In this document: piece by piece, positions 26,728 through 36,526 of the stretch
How the letters are laid out: the number at the start of each line of letters is the position of its first letter
How positions within the stretch are numbered: position 1 is the first letter of the stretch
Assembly (NCBI GenBank): GCA_016283745.1
Contig: JAEENM010000006.1
Span: forward strand, 1-51,892
Length of the DNA: 51,892 nt
DNA from: Bacteroidales bacterium
GTDB taxonomy: Bacteria > Bacteroidota > Bacteroidia > Bacteroidales > P3
Reading direction: 5' to 3'
Notes under the pieces: generated by a model
The model's database searches: none
What the model was told of the DNA's origin: nothing
The model's input: only the letters and a program-made list of their open reading frames with translations
Translations under genes and position numbers: made by a program

Positions 26728-27471
26728 ATGTACGCATTGTATAAAAAAGAGTTGGGCAGCTTTTTCTCGTCGCTGATTGGCTACCTCACTATCTTTGTCT
26801 TTCTGTTGCTCAACGGCTTGATGCTGTGGGTGATACCCTCCGATTTCAACATTCTCGACTACGGTTTCGCCGATATGAGTCCCTTTTTCCTCGTGTCGCC
26901 GATGCTGTTCCTGTTCCTCATCCCGGCCATAACGATGCGCATGTTCGCCGAGGAGAAACGCAGCGGCACCATGGAATTGCTGCTTACCAAACCACTGTCC
27001 GAAACCACCATCGTCACGGCCAAATTCCTTGCGGGACTTACCCTCGCGTTTTTGGCCATTCTGCCCACAATTGTTTATTACATAACGGTTTACCGCATTG
27101 CCCAGCCTGTCGGCAACGTGGATAGTGGCGGGGTGTTCGGCTCGTACATCGGACTTCTGATGCTGGCAGCGGTGTTCGTAGCCATCGGACTGTTCTCGTC
27201 GGCAATCACCAAAAACCAGATTGTGTCGTTTATCGTGGCCATAGTGCTGTGCTTTTTCTGCTACTTCGGCTTCGAGCTGCTGTATCAGATGCAACTGGGT
27301 GTTCTCAAGCCCATCAGTCTCACAGTCAAGTCGTTGGGGATTTACCACCACTACGAGAGCGTGAGCCGCGGCGTTATCGACACCCGCGACGTGCTTTATT
27401 TCCTCAGCGTCATTTTCCTGTTCCTCACCTTCACCTATCTGGTGTTGCAGTCGCGCAAATGGAAAAAATAA
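26728..27471 (+). CDS. gldF: ABC-2 transporter permease, GldF
   Basis: MYALYKKELGSFFSSLIGYLTIFVFLLLNGLMLWV; RSGTMELLLTKPLS; followed by gldG. Confidence 0.88.
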   Translation: MYALYKKELGSFFSSLIGYLTIFVFLLLNGLMLWVIPSDFNILDYGFADMSPFFLVSPMLFLFLIPAITMRMFAEEKRSGTMELLLTKPLSETTIVTAKFLAGLTLAFLAILPTIVYYITVYRIAQPVGNVDSGGVFGSYIGLLMLAAVFVAIGLFSSAITKNQIVSFIVAIVLCFFCYFGFELLYQMQLGVLKPISLTVKSLGIYHHYESVSRGVIDTRDVLYFLSVIFLFLTFTYLVLQSRKWKK

Positions 27472-27502
27472 ATGTGTTTGACCTTTTTCTTTCGATAAAT
27501 AT

Positions 27503-29308
27503 ATGGAAACCAAAAAGATAGATAAAAACGACGTACGTTCTTCGCAGAAACGCAGCATCAAACGCAGCAGCCTGCTGTTCCTCGGTGCGGCGATACTTAT
27601 CGTTGTTTTCGTAAACCTCATCGGCAGATACGTTTACACCCGTTTCGACCTCACTTCGGAGAAACGTTACACCCTTTCCGATTCCACCAAGAAGCTGCTC
27701 CGCGGCATCGACGAGACCATTCTTTTCCGAGTTTACCTCGAAGGCGATTTCCCTGGCGATTTCAAGCGTTTGCAGAACGAGACCAAGGACATGCTCAACC
27801 AGTTCCGTTCCTACAACGACTATGTGGAGTACGAGTTTTTCGACCCCAACTGCTTCGACGACAAGGAGAAACAGCAGGAATTTTATAGAACACTTGCCCA
27901 AAAAGATATAGTACCCACCATTATCGAGGACAAGGGCGAAGGCTCGGTGAAACGCCAGATTATCATCCCCGCTGTGGAGGTTACCTACAAAGGCCGCACC
28001 ACCATTGTCAACCTTCTGCCCGGACAGAAATGGGTGCCGCAGGCCGAGGAGCTCAACAATGCCGTGCAGGCTCTCGAATACAACCTCACCGATGCCATCC
28101 GAAAACTGTCGAAAATCGAACGTACCCGCATCGGTTTCCTGCAGGGACACGGCGAGCTGGAGCGCGAAAACATCTTCGACATACAGATGGCGCTCGTCGA
28201 TTACTACACCCTCGAAAATGTCACCATCGACGGCAACGTGAACTCGCTCACCGAGCGTTCTATAAATCCCAAGGACTCGTCGCAGTACATCTTCAAAAAC
28301 CGTTTCGACCTGTTGATAATCCCCAAGCCAACTCAGCCTTTCAGCGATCAGGACCTTTACATCATCGACCAGTTTGTGATGTACGGCGGACGCATTTTGT
28401 GGCTCTACGACCCCGTGGCAATGGACATCGACAGCCTGCAGAACAAGGACGTGGCCATCGGCGTGCGTTTCCCGCTCGAAAACCTCGACGAGATGCTTTT
28501 CTGCTACGGTGTGCGCGTCAATCCCAACCTGCTGCTCGACATCCGCTGTATGCCGATACCGATGCAGGACGGCACCATGGGCGGCAAACCCACCATCAAT
28601 TTCCATCCGTGGTACTATTTCCCCGAGTTTGTGCCCACCTCCGACCATCCTATCGTGAAGAACCTCGACCTGATAAAGGGCGAGTTTGTTAGCTCCATCG
28701 ACTTGATTGATAACGATATACAGAAGACAGTGTTGCTCACCACTTCGGAATATGTGCATGTGAGCAACGTACCTGTGCGTGTGGATCTCAACGTGGCGCG
28801 CGTGGAACCCGACCAGCGTCTGTTCAACCACAAGAACCTGCCGGTGGCCGTGCTGCTCGAAGGTCAGTTCCGTTCCGCTTGGCGCAACCGTCTGTCGCCC
28901 TATTTCACCGAAATCCCCGAAATGGGCTACCGCGACGTGAGCGACTCCACCAAGATGATTGTCATCTCCGACGGAGACATGATCCGCAACCGTTTCAACT
29001 ATAGGGACAACTATCCATTCCCGCTCGGCTACGACAACTACACCCGCACCATGTACGCCAACAAGAATTTCATCCTCAACGCTGTGAACTACCTCTGCGG
29101 CGACGAGGACATTCTCACCCTCCGCTCGCGCGAGATTAAGCTCCGCAAACTCGACCCGATGTCCGTCAAGGAGCATCGTCTTAAATATCAGCTGATTAAC
29201 ATCATCGTACCCGTTGTAGTACTTATCGTTGCAGGATTGGTGATTCTGCTGATAAGACGCGGAAGGAACGTGAAAAAATCGAACAAAAACACACTGACAA
29301 AGAAATGA
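27503..29308 (+). CDS. gldG: GldG, gliding-motility-type ABC transporter auxiliary protein
   Basis: RFDLTSEKRYTLSDSTKKLLRGIDETILFRVYLEGDFPGDFKRLQNETKDML; adjacent to gldF. Confidence 0.88.
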   Translation: METKKIDKNDVRSSQKRSIKRSSLLFLGAAILIVVFVNLIGRYVYTRFDLTSEKRYTLSDSTKKLLRGIDETILFRVYLEGDFPGDFKRLQNETKDMLNQFRSYNDYVEYEFFDPNCFDDKEKQQEFYRTLAQKDIVPTIIEDKGEGSVKRQIIIPAVEVTYKGRTTIVNLLPGQKWVPQAEELNNAVQALEYNLTDAIRKLSKIERTRIGFLQGHGELERENIFDIQMALVDYYTLENVTIDGNVNSLTERSINPKDSSQYIFKNRFDLLIIPKPTQPFSDQDLYIIDQFVMYGGRILWLYDPVAMDIDSLQNKDVAIGVRFPLENLDEMLFCYGVRVNPNLLLDIRCMPIPMQDGTMGGKPTINFHPWYYFPEFVPTSDHPIVKNLDLIKGEFVSSIDLIDNDIQKTVLLTTSEYVHVSNVPVRVDLNVARVEPDQRLFNHKNLPVAVLLEGQFRSAWRNRLSPYFTEIPEMGYRDVSDSTKMIVISDGDMIRNRFNYRDNYPFPLGYDNYTRTMYANKNFILNAVNYLCGDEDILTLRSREIKLRKLDPMSVKEHRLKYQLINIIVPVVVLIVAGLVILLIRRGRNVKKSNKNTLTKK

Positions 29309-30375
29309 AAAAACGTAACAAGATAATAATTGCCATAGTGCTTGTGCTGGCAGTTAGCGCCTTTTTCGTGGTGCGTCACGGCGCCCGCAAGTCCACTTCC
29401 GACGTGGTTTATCATATCGAGGATATCAACTCGGTTACCAAAATTTTTATGGCCGACAAGCTCGACAACAAAGTCCTGCTCGAACGCACCTCCGACAGCA
29501 CATGGACTGTGGATGGCAAATATCCCGCCAGCGAGGGCATGATGGATATGCTGCTCGAAACCCTCAACCAGATGCGTATCCGCCAACGGGTGAACAAGGC
29601 CGCAAAAAAGAATATCGTCGATAATATCTCGGTAAGTCATACCAAAGTGGAAGTGTATCAGATAGTTCCGTTTATCAACTGGTTCGGCGGCAAGCTGCAA
29701 CTGTTTAAGAGCGAGAAACTTGTGGCCACCTACTACATAGGTCACGAAACGCAGGACAATATGGGTTCCTACGTTTTCCGCGAAGGCGACGACGAGCCGT
29801 ATATCGTCCATATCCCCGGATTCCGTGGCTATCTCGGCCCGCGATTCGAGCCTGTTCCTGAGCTCTGGCGTAGCCATCGCATTGTGGACCTGCCTGTTAC
29901 GGAAATCCAGTCGGTGAAAGTGGAAATCCCCAACCAGCCGCAGGAGTCGTTCGAGGTGTTGCGCAACGGCGAGGCTTTCGACTTTTACTGTCAAGGCCAA
30001 AAGATGCCCGTATTCGACACCATGCGCGTGGGACAGCTGCTGTCGTCGTTTGTGAACCTCAATTTCGACCAGTTTGCAGGCGTTGTGCCTAAGGTGGAGC
30101 TCGACACCACTTTCTCGCGTCAGCCGGGATTCATACTCACAGTTACCGACACGGCAGGAAACGCCCGCAGTCTCAAGACCTATATCAAATTCACCGACCC
30201 CGACGCCCTCGCCACCATGCAGGGCAACCAGACGATGGCCGATTTCTTCGACCTCAACCGCCTTTATGCCATCCTCGACACCAAGGACACCGTGCTGATC
30301 CAGTATTTCGTTTTCGACAACATACTGCAACCCGCAAGTTTTTTCTTGGGCAAAGATAAAGTGATTACTAAATAA
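29305..30375 (+). CDS. DUF4340-like membrane-anchored protein
   Basis: N-terminal TM; IEDINSVTKIFMADKLDNKVLLERTSDSTWTVDGKYPA; 4-nt overlap with gldG. Confidence 0.65.
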   Translation: MKKRNKIIIAIVLVLAVSAFFVVRHGARKSTSDVVYHIEDINSVTKIFMADKLDNKVLLERTSDSTWTVDGKYPASEGMMDMLLETLNQMRIRQRVNKAAKKNIVDNISVSHTKVEVYQIVPFINWFGGKLQLFKSEKLVATYYIGHETQDNMGSYVFREGDDEPYIVHIPGFRGYLGPRFEPVPELWRSHRIVDLPVTEIQSVKVEIPNQPQESFEVLRNGEAFDFYCQGQKMPVFDTMRVGQLLSSFVNLNFDQFAGVVPKVELDTTFSRQPGFILTVTDTAGNARSLKTYIKFTDPDALATMQGNQTMADFFDLNRLYAILDTKDTVLIQYFVFDNILQPASFFLGKDKVITK

Positions 30376-30390
30376 CTGAACCACAACGCT

Positions 30391-31155
30391 ATGCGACCGC
30401 TGATACTACTTACCAACGACGACACCGTCCACGCCAAGGGACTGCGTGTGCTTATCGACGCCGTGCGCGATTTCGGCGATATTGTGGTGATGTCGAGCGA
30501 TGTGAACGGCTCAGGCATGTCGCACGCCCTCACCTCCGCTGTACCGCTGCGTACGCGCGTGGTGAGCGAGGAGGAGGGACTCTGCATCTACTCCTGCAAC
30601 GGCACCCCCGTGGACTGCTTCGACCTCGGCGCGGGATACTACTCCCCCCGCCGTCCCGACCTCGTGCTTTCGGGTATCAACAACGGCAGCAACGCCTCCA
30701 TCAACGTGGTCTATTCCGGTACTATGGGCGCCGTTATCGAGGCTTCGATGAAAGGCTATGACGCCATAGGGTTCTCGCTGCTCAACCACGACCTCGACGC
30801 CGATTTCTCGGCCTGCGTGCCGATAGTGCGCAAGATTGTGGCCGATGTGCTGAAAAACGGTCTGCCAAAAGGAACTTCGCTCAATGTGAACATCCCCGAC
30901 CTGCCTTACGAGCAGATAAAAGGGATGCGCGTGTGCCGTCAGTCCGAGGCTTTCTGGGCCGACAGCCACGAAAAACGTATCGACCCCATCGGAAAACCTT
31001 ACTGGTGGCTTACCGGCGAGTTTATATGCGACGACCGCGAGCCAGGCTCCGACATCCACGCCCTCGACAACGGCTACGTTTCCATCGTCCCCACACATTT
31101 CGACTACACCGATTACAAAAATATAGAAAGTCTGCAACAACGGTATGAACTTTGA
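30391..31155 (+). CDS. surE: 5'-nucleotidase SurE
   Basis: ILLTNDDTVHAKGLRVL, VMSSDVNGSGMSHALT, DLVLSGINNGSNASINVVYSGTMGA. Confidence 0.95.
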   Translation: MRPLILLTNDDTVHAKGLRVLIDAVRDFGDIVVMSSDVNGSGMSHALTSAVPLRTRVVSEEEGLCIYSCNGTPVDCFDLGAGYYSPRRPDLVLSGINNGSNASINVVYSGTMGAVIEASMKGYDAIGFSLLNHDLDADFSACVPIVRKIVADVLKNGLPKGTSLNVNIPDLPYEQIKGMRVCRQSEAFWADSHEKRIDPIGKPYWWLTGEFICDDREPGSDIHALDNGYVSIVPTHFDYTDYKNIESLQQRYEL

Positions 31156-31511
31156 CATATAAGTTTCATGGAAATGAAAAAAAATAGCATAAAGGTTGTA
31201 GAAGGTAAAGTGTTGCAATTACAGCACAAGGAATTTGTGCCAATTGGATTGTCACAAATTTCATCTGTTTTGTTTTCAATAGGTTGGAGTTCTGTAAGTT
31301 ATTATAAACAGTGAAAAGAAATATGATTACTATATTTTTTACCAAAAATGTGTCGGAGACACATGATTTCAATAACCCCACACAAGGAACGCAGTGTGGG
31401 GGTGATAATACACTCCTCGAAACCCAGCGTCTCGGAGAGACGCGATCTTTACTCAGGTAAAAAGAAGTAGTCAAAACAAGATAAACATATTGCAACAACG
31501 GTATGAACTTT
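31133..31511. mobile_element. Putative ~358-bp non-coding insertion flanked by exact 21-bp direct repeats (MITE-like)
   Basis: tgcaacaacggtatgaacttt at 31133-31153 (surE 3' end) and 31491-31511; interior carries hairpin repeat copy C; downstream copy gives the alternative stop RYEL-TAA. Confidence 0.6.
31348..31443. repeat. Dispersed multi-hairpin repeat element, copy C
   Basis: atgtgtc-gga-gacacat; ccccacac..gtgtgggg; gcgtctc-gga-gagacgc followed by gatctttact. Confidence 0.85.
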
Positions 31512-31519
31512 AATAAGTT

Positions 31520-31801
31520 ATGAAAAAAGACAGTTTCCTTTTCGGCGTTTTAGTTTCCGTGGCTTCCATAGCTCTTACGGCCGCCATTGTAATAGCGGTT
31601 TTCTTCGCCTTTGGCATACCTCCGGCCAACAATCTCAAATATTTCCTTGTGGCTTTTGTGCCGGCAATAGTGCTGTTGCGCTATTATACTAAAAATCTGC
31701 AGTTTATGAAAACCGCCAAGGCTATCGCCGTTGTCCTTTTCGTAACTCTTACGGCCTATATAGTGTTTTTGGTGCGTAGTTTTGAAGTGATGCTTAAATA
31801 G
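31520..31801 (+). CDS. Small multi-TM membrane protein, unknown
   Basis: About 3 hydrophobic helices in 93 aa; between surE and lpxB. Confidence 0.55.
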   Translation: MKKDSFLFGVLVSVASIALTAAIVIAVFFAFGIPPANNLKYFLVAFVPAIVLLRYYTKNLQFMKTAKAIAVVLFVTLTAYIVFLVRSFEVMLK

Positions 31802-31838
31802 TTTTGAATCAATGATTTGTAAATACTATATTCAAAAT

Positions 31839-31932
31839 GCCTCGGAGAGGCTTACTCTCAATAACCCCAGACGAACGCAGTGCAGTCTGGGGAAATGCAA
31901 AACTGCCGATAATCAGCGTCTCGGAGAGACGC
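31839..31932. repeat. Dispersed multi-hairpin repeat element, copy D
   Basis: gcctc-gga-gaggc; ccccagac..gtctgggg; gcgtctc-gga-gagacgc then gctctttactt. Confidence 0.85.
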
Positions 31933-31966
31933 GCTCTTTACTTATGTAAAAAAATGTTCTGAGTCA

Positions 31967-33103
31967 ATGAAATACTACATCATAGCAGGCGAGGCTTCGG
32001 GCGATTTGCACGGCTCCAATCTTATGAAAGCCATTTTGCGCAACGACCCTCAGGCGGAAATCCGTTTCTGGGGCGGCGACCTGATGCAGTCGGTGGGCGG
32101 GACGCTGGTGAAACACATCCGCGACCTTGCTTTTATGGGTTTTGTGGAAGTGGTGGCAAACCTGCGTACGGTGTTTAAAAACATCGCTTTGTGCAAAAAG
32201 GACATTGTGGAGTTCCACCCCGACGCCGTCATTTTTATCGATTACCCGGGTTTTAACCTCAAGATAGCCAAATTTACTCACGCTCAAGGTTTTAAAAACT
32301 TCTACTACATATCCCCGCAGGTGTGGGCGTGGAAGAAAGGTCGCATCAAGACAATGCGCAAGGTGCTGGATATGATGTACGTCATTCTGCCGTTCGAAAA
32401 GTCTTTCTACGACCGCAACAACGTGCAGAATGTGGAGTTTGTGGGACATCCCTTGCTGGACGCCATCGCCGAGTTCGACAAAAACGCCCAGCTTGCCGAC
32501 GATTTCCGCTCCCGCAACGGCTTCGACGAGCGTCCCATCATAGCACTAATGCCCGGCAGCCGCAAGATGGAGCTCCGCAAGATGATGCCCGACATGTGTC
32601 ATCTGGCTGCACAACATCCTGAATATCAGTTTGTTATTGCGGGAATGAAACTACTTGGAAGCTCGATGTACATTCCCTATATCCATTCCGACAACGTATC
32701 CATCGTTTACGACCAGACTTATCCCTTGCTGAAAACTGCTTTCGCGGGCGTAATAACCTCAGGCACAGCCACACTCGAGGCCGCACTGTTCGACCTGCCG
32801 CTGGTGGTGTGCTACAAGGCCAACGCCCTTTCGGTGTTCATCGCAAAACGCTTTGCCAAAGTGAATTACATCTCGCTGGTCAATCTCATTGCCGACAAGC
32901 CCGTTGTCAAAGAGTTGATACAGAATGATTTGAACGCCAACGACCTTGAGGCCGAGTTCAGAAAAATAACCGTTGACGAATCCTATCGCCAAAATCTGCA
33001 ACACGAATACGACCTTCTGAAAGAGCAGCTCGGCGGTGTGGGTGCTTCGCAACGTACTGTAAATTCGATACTTAATTACTTAAAACCCTCTGCCGATGCT
33101 TAA
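31967..33103 (+). CDS. lpxB: Lipid-A-disaccharide synthase
   Basis: YYIIAGEASGDLHGSNLMKAI, PQVWAWKKGRI, VTSGTATLEAALFDLPLVVCYK. Confidence 0.95.
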   Translation: MKYYIIAGEASGDLHGSNLMKAILRNDPQAEIRFWGGDLMQSVGGTLVKHIRDLAFMGFVEVVANLRTVFKNIALCKKDIVEFHPDAVIFIDYPGFNLKIAKFTHAQGFKNFYYISPQVWAWKKGRIKTMRKVLDMMYVILPFEKSFYDRNNVQNVEFVGHPLLDAIAEFDKNAQLADDFRSRNGFDERPIIALMPGSRKMELRKMMPDMCHLAAQHPEYQFVIAGMKLLGSSMYIPYIHSDNVSIVYDQTYPLLKTAFAGVITSGTATLEAALFDLPLVVCYKANALSVFIAKRFAKVNYISLVNLIADKPVVKELIQNDLNANDLEAEFRKITVDESYRQNLQHEYDLLKEQLGGVGASQRTVNSILNYLKPSADA

Positions 33104-34421
33104 ACGTGTCATACTGCTTATAATTGCTGTTTCCGTTCCTTTGTTGCTTTCCGCCGAAAAGGTAAAGGTGCGTATCTACTCCGCCACCAAAATCACGCAG
33201 GCAGTAATCTCCTTCGACGTAGGTCGTTACGTGGTACGCGACGCCAGCGGCAACATCATCTCCGACACCCTCGACCTCAACCGCAGCGTGGAGGTAAGGG
33301 CCCAGGGCGGAAAGGTGTGGGTGGCCGCAAATGCTTACGAGTTAGGCACTTTCGACAAGATTTCCATCACCGCTGTGGATTCGGCAAACCTGTTCTGCAT
33401 CAATCCCACAGGCAAGAAACAACGCACTTACGAGGGAGATGTCTATATCAAAGTATTGAAAAACAATTCTTTGGAGTTTGTTTCGTTAGTTGATTTCGAG
33501 ACATATATTGCCGGTGTGGTGCAGTCGGAGATTTACGGTAAGCCCGACCAGACCGACATTTTCCGTGTGCAGGCCATCATCTCGCGCACATGGGCTCTGC
33601 GCAACAAGAACAAACACAAAGCCGACGGCTACAACTTCTGCGACGATGTGCACTGCCAGGCTTACTACAACCGCTGCATCCGTCCCGAGATAGTGTACGG
33701 CACCCTGCAGAGCGTTGGCGAGATACTTGTTGACAAGGACGGCAAGCCCATCGACACGCCCTTCCACTCCAATTCCGGCGGACAGACCGCCAACTCCGAG
33801 GACGTGTGGTCGGCAAAGATTCCCTACCTCCGTTCCGTGCCCGACACCTTCTCGTACCGCATGAAACAGTCCGTATGGAAAAAGGAACTCACTCGCAACG
33901 AGTGGCTTAACTATTTCTCCAAAAAGCACAAACTCGACATCTCCGACTCCGCCCTTTGCGACGAGCTGCTCAATTTCCGTCAGGACGAGCGCAAAGCCCG
34001 TATCCATAACATATCGCTCACTAAAATCCGCACCGATTTCAAACTGAAATCCACCTTTTTCTCGGTCTCCGCCAATGGCAACAAAGTTACCCTCAACGGC
34101 CGCGGCTACGGTCACGGCGTAGGACTCAGCCAGGAGGGCGCGATACGTATGGTGACCCTCGGCTACAAGTATCAGGAGATACTGATGCACTACTACAAAG
34201 GCGCCATTATCTACCGCGATATGAGCATCGTGGACCCGAAATATCAGGGCGTTGCCAACGATCTGAAAAAGATTATCGAAGAGGACAAGAAAGACAATGT
34301 GAAAGCCTCAGCCAATAAAGGTCTGGAAAAACTCTACAGCAAAAAGGAGCGCGAGGAACGCGAGGAGGTGTATGTGGAGGAGGAGCAGGACAACGACGCC
34401 GACTGGGACTACGACTGGTAA
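33096..34421 (+). CDS. SpoIID/LytB-domain protein
   Basis: ETYIAGVVQSEIYGKPD, FRVQAIISRTWALRNKNKH, GRGYGHGVGLSQEGAIRM. Confidence 0.9.
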   Translation: MLKRVILLIIAVSVPLLLSAEKVKVRIYSATKITQAVISFDVGRYVVRDASGNIISDTLDLNRSVEVRAQGGKVWVAANAYELGTFDKISITAVDSANLFCINPTGKKQRTYEGDVYIKVLKNNSLEFVSLVDFETYIAGVVQSEIYGKPDQTDIFRVQAIISRTWALRNKNKHKADGYNFCDDVHCQAYYNRCIRPEIVYGTLQSVGEILVDKDGKPIDTPFHSNSGGQTANSEDVWSAKIPYLRSVPDTFSYRMKQSVWKKELTRNEWLNYFSKKHKLDISDSALCDELLNFRQDERKARIHNISLTKIRTDFKLKSTFFSVSANGNKVTLNGRGYGHGVGLSQEGAIRMVTLGYKYQEILMHYYKGAIIYRDMSIVDPKYQGVANDLKKIIEEDKKDNVKASANKGLEKLYSKKEREEREEVYVEEEQDNDADWDYDW

Positions 34422-34510
34422 AAAACACTGTGCCACAACACTTTTTCGTGCTTTGTTGAAAAAAAGTTGTAAAAGTTTTGTGCGGATTTTGATAATTGAA
34501 AGAAAAAACG

Positions 34511-34518
34511 TATTTTTG
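34511..34518 (+). promoter_or_regulatory. -7 box TATTTTTG
   Basis: aaaaacgTATTTTTGaa upstream of gcvH. Confidence 0.5.
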
Positions 34519-34630
34519 AAAAACATTTGGCACACCCAAAAAGGTTTTGGAAATTGGTGTAAAATGTTGAAATATAACGATTAAAGAAAAATAATAGTAA
34601 ACGAAACATAATTAAAAACAAACTCAAAAA

Positions 34631-35011
34631 ATGAAAGTACCCGAAAATTTGAAGTACACCGAAGACCACGAATGGTTGCGTGTAGAAGGCGAATTTGCTT
34701 TTGTAGGAATTACTGATTACGCACAGCACGAACTGGGCGACATCGTATTTGTTGACATCACCACCGAAGGTGAGACCCTTGGAAAAGGCGAAGTTTTCGG
34801 CTCCATCGAAGCTGTGAAAACCGTTTCCGACATCATGCTGCCCGTTGGCGGTGAGATAGTTGAGGTGAACGCTGCTCTCGAAAGCGACGCCGCTATCGTC
34901 AACAGCGATCCTTACGGCGAAGGCTGGTTGGTGAAAATCAAAGTTACCGACGCCGCCGAAGCTGACACACTGCTCGACGCTGCCGCTTACCACAACCTCA
35001 TCGGTGCGTAA
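34631..35011 (+). CDS. gcvH: Glycine cleavage system H protein
   Basis: [52 protein letters not shown]. Confidence 0.97.
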   Translation: MKVPENLKYTEDHEWLRVEGEFAFVGITDYAQHELGDIVFVDITTEGETLGKGEVFGSIEAVKTVSDIMLPVGGEIVEVNAALESDAAIVNSDPYGEGWLVKIKVTDAAEADTLLDAAAYHNLIGA

Positions 35012-35035
35012 AACGCTTATCATGTGAAATCATAG

Positions 35036-35069
35036 GGAGAAAGTTCTTTCAAGGCTTTCTCCTTTTTTT
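35036..35069 (+). terminator. Intrinsic terminator after gcvH
   Basis: ggagaaag ... ctttctccttttttt. Confidence 0.75.
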
Positions 35070-35169
35070 GATTTTATCGTTAGTGAACATGAATTGCCAT
35101 ATAATTAACCATTAATTTATGATGCATTTGCGGCAATTATATGTTAAATGAAAAAACAGTCGTAATTAT

Positions 35170-36456
35170 ATGAAAAGAATCATCCTGTTTTCGTGTCTCT
35201 GCATAGCCCTTGCCACCGTTAGCGCGCAGGACAGCACATTGGCACGTGTCTTTATCAAAAACCTCGCTTCCAAGGAGTTCCACGGAAGGGGAGGGGCTTT
35301 CAACGGCGACAGCATCGCGGCAAGCTACATAGCCGAGAAACTCTCGCTGTTCGGCGCCAAGCCTCTGGCCGACGACTACCTGCAGCATTACAGTTTCAGG
35401 ACTTTCAAGATGGAAGGCGACTTCTCCATATCGCTTGCCGGCAAAGTCCTCGAGCCGGGCGTCGATTTCAGCGTCCACGCAATGTCGAAGGATTTCCATG
35501 GAAAAGTGGACATACTCTATTTCGATGCCGAGAAGATAACCGACCCCGACGCCGTTCAGCAGTTCTGCGACAAAAACCGCAAAAAACTGTCAAAGAGTTT
35601 CCTGTGTATCGACAAAGGCAACGAAAAAGACCTCAGCAAGAAGGCTTTGCGCACCATAAACCAGCTCAAGCGCGAGAATATCTTCGGTGTGGCCGGCTAT
35701 CTGATAGGCGTGGAGTCCATCTCCGCCATGTCGATTCCGGCCAACGCCCAACAGCTCGACCACTCGCTGTTTTTCGTGCGTTCCGAAATGTTGGCCAAAC
35801 AACCGAAAACAGCCGAGATAAAATATGATAGCAAACTTGTGATACACCGTACCCAGAACGTGGTGGCTTACGTGCCCGGCACCGAGCGCCCCGACAGCAT
35901 GATAGTGTTTATGGCCCACTACGACCATGTGGGACAGGTGGGGACAGTGGTCTATCCGGGAGCCCACGACAACGCCAGCGGCACAGCGGCGGTGATGGAC
36001 ATGGCACGACATTTCGCACACCATCCGGCCAAATACACCACGGTGTTCCTCTTTTTCAGCGGCGAGGAGTCGGGACTGATGGGTTCCAAGTATTTCTCCG
36101 AGCACCCGTTGATAGACCTATACAACGTTAAGATGATGGTGAATATCGACCTTTTCTGCGGTGGCGACGACGGAATCATCGTGTTCAACGCCGAGGCCGA
36201 CGACACCAAGGCGTTATTCGAAAAAATGAAACAGGTGAACGAAAAACACGGCTATGTGAAGGACATAGAGCCGCGCAAAAACTCCGCCAACAGCGACCAT
36301 TATTATTTTGTGGAGAGAGGTTGCCCCGCCATTTTCATCCTCACCAAAGGCGGTGCCTACGGCGGCTACCATTCGCCCACCGACACCTGCGAGGGCTGCG
36401 CTATCAATAAATACAACGATGTGTGGAACCTCATCATGGAAACGCTGGGACTGTGA
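35170..36456 (+). CDS. M28 family metallopeptidase
   Basis: VFMAHYDHVG, GAHDNASGTAAVMDMAR, FFSGEESGLMGS. Confidence 0.9.
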   Translation: MKRIILFSCLCIALATVSAQDSTLARVFIKNLASKEFHGRGGAFNGDSIAASYIAEKLSLFGAKPLADDYLQHYSFRTFKMEGDFSISLAGKVLEPGVDFSVHAMSKDFHGKVDILYFDAEKITDPDAVQQFCDKNRKKLSKSFLCIDKGNEKDLSKKALRTINQLKRENIFGVAGYLIGVESISAMSIPANAQQLDHSLFFVRSEMLAKQPKTAEIKYDSKLVIHRTQNVVAYVPGTERPDSMIVFMAHYDHVGQVGTVVYPGAHDNASGTAAVMDMARHFAHHPAKYTTVFLFFSGEESGLMGSKYFSEHPLIDLYNVKMMVNIDLFCGGDDGIIVFNAEADDTKALFEKMKQVNEKHGYVKDIEPRKNSANSDHYYFVERGCPAIFILTKGGAYGGYHSPTDTCEGCAINKYNDVWNLIMETLGL

Positions 36457-36474
36457 ATTTGCTGTTAGACAAAT

Positions 36475-36508
36475 AAAAAACGGGTGAACGTTCGTCCACC
36501 CGTTTTTT
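36475..36508. terminator. Bidirectional intrinsic terminator between convergent genes
   Basis: aaaaaacgggtg ... cacccgtttttt. Confidence 0.8.
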
Positions 36509-36526
36509 TATGAGATGTGCGATTGT

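Noticed and set aside
27431-29176. 581-aa minus-strand ORF opposite gldG (and similar long antisense ORFs: 29188-30384, 7834-9093, 37108-38223, 3037-4095, 5399-6112, 26608-27621)
   Set aside because: Shadow ORFs fully antisense to well-supported genes; His/Val/Leu-rich composition with no recognisable domains, explained by codon bias of the sense gene
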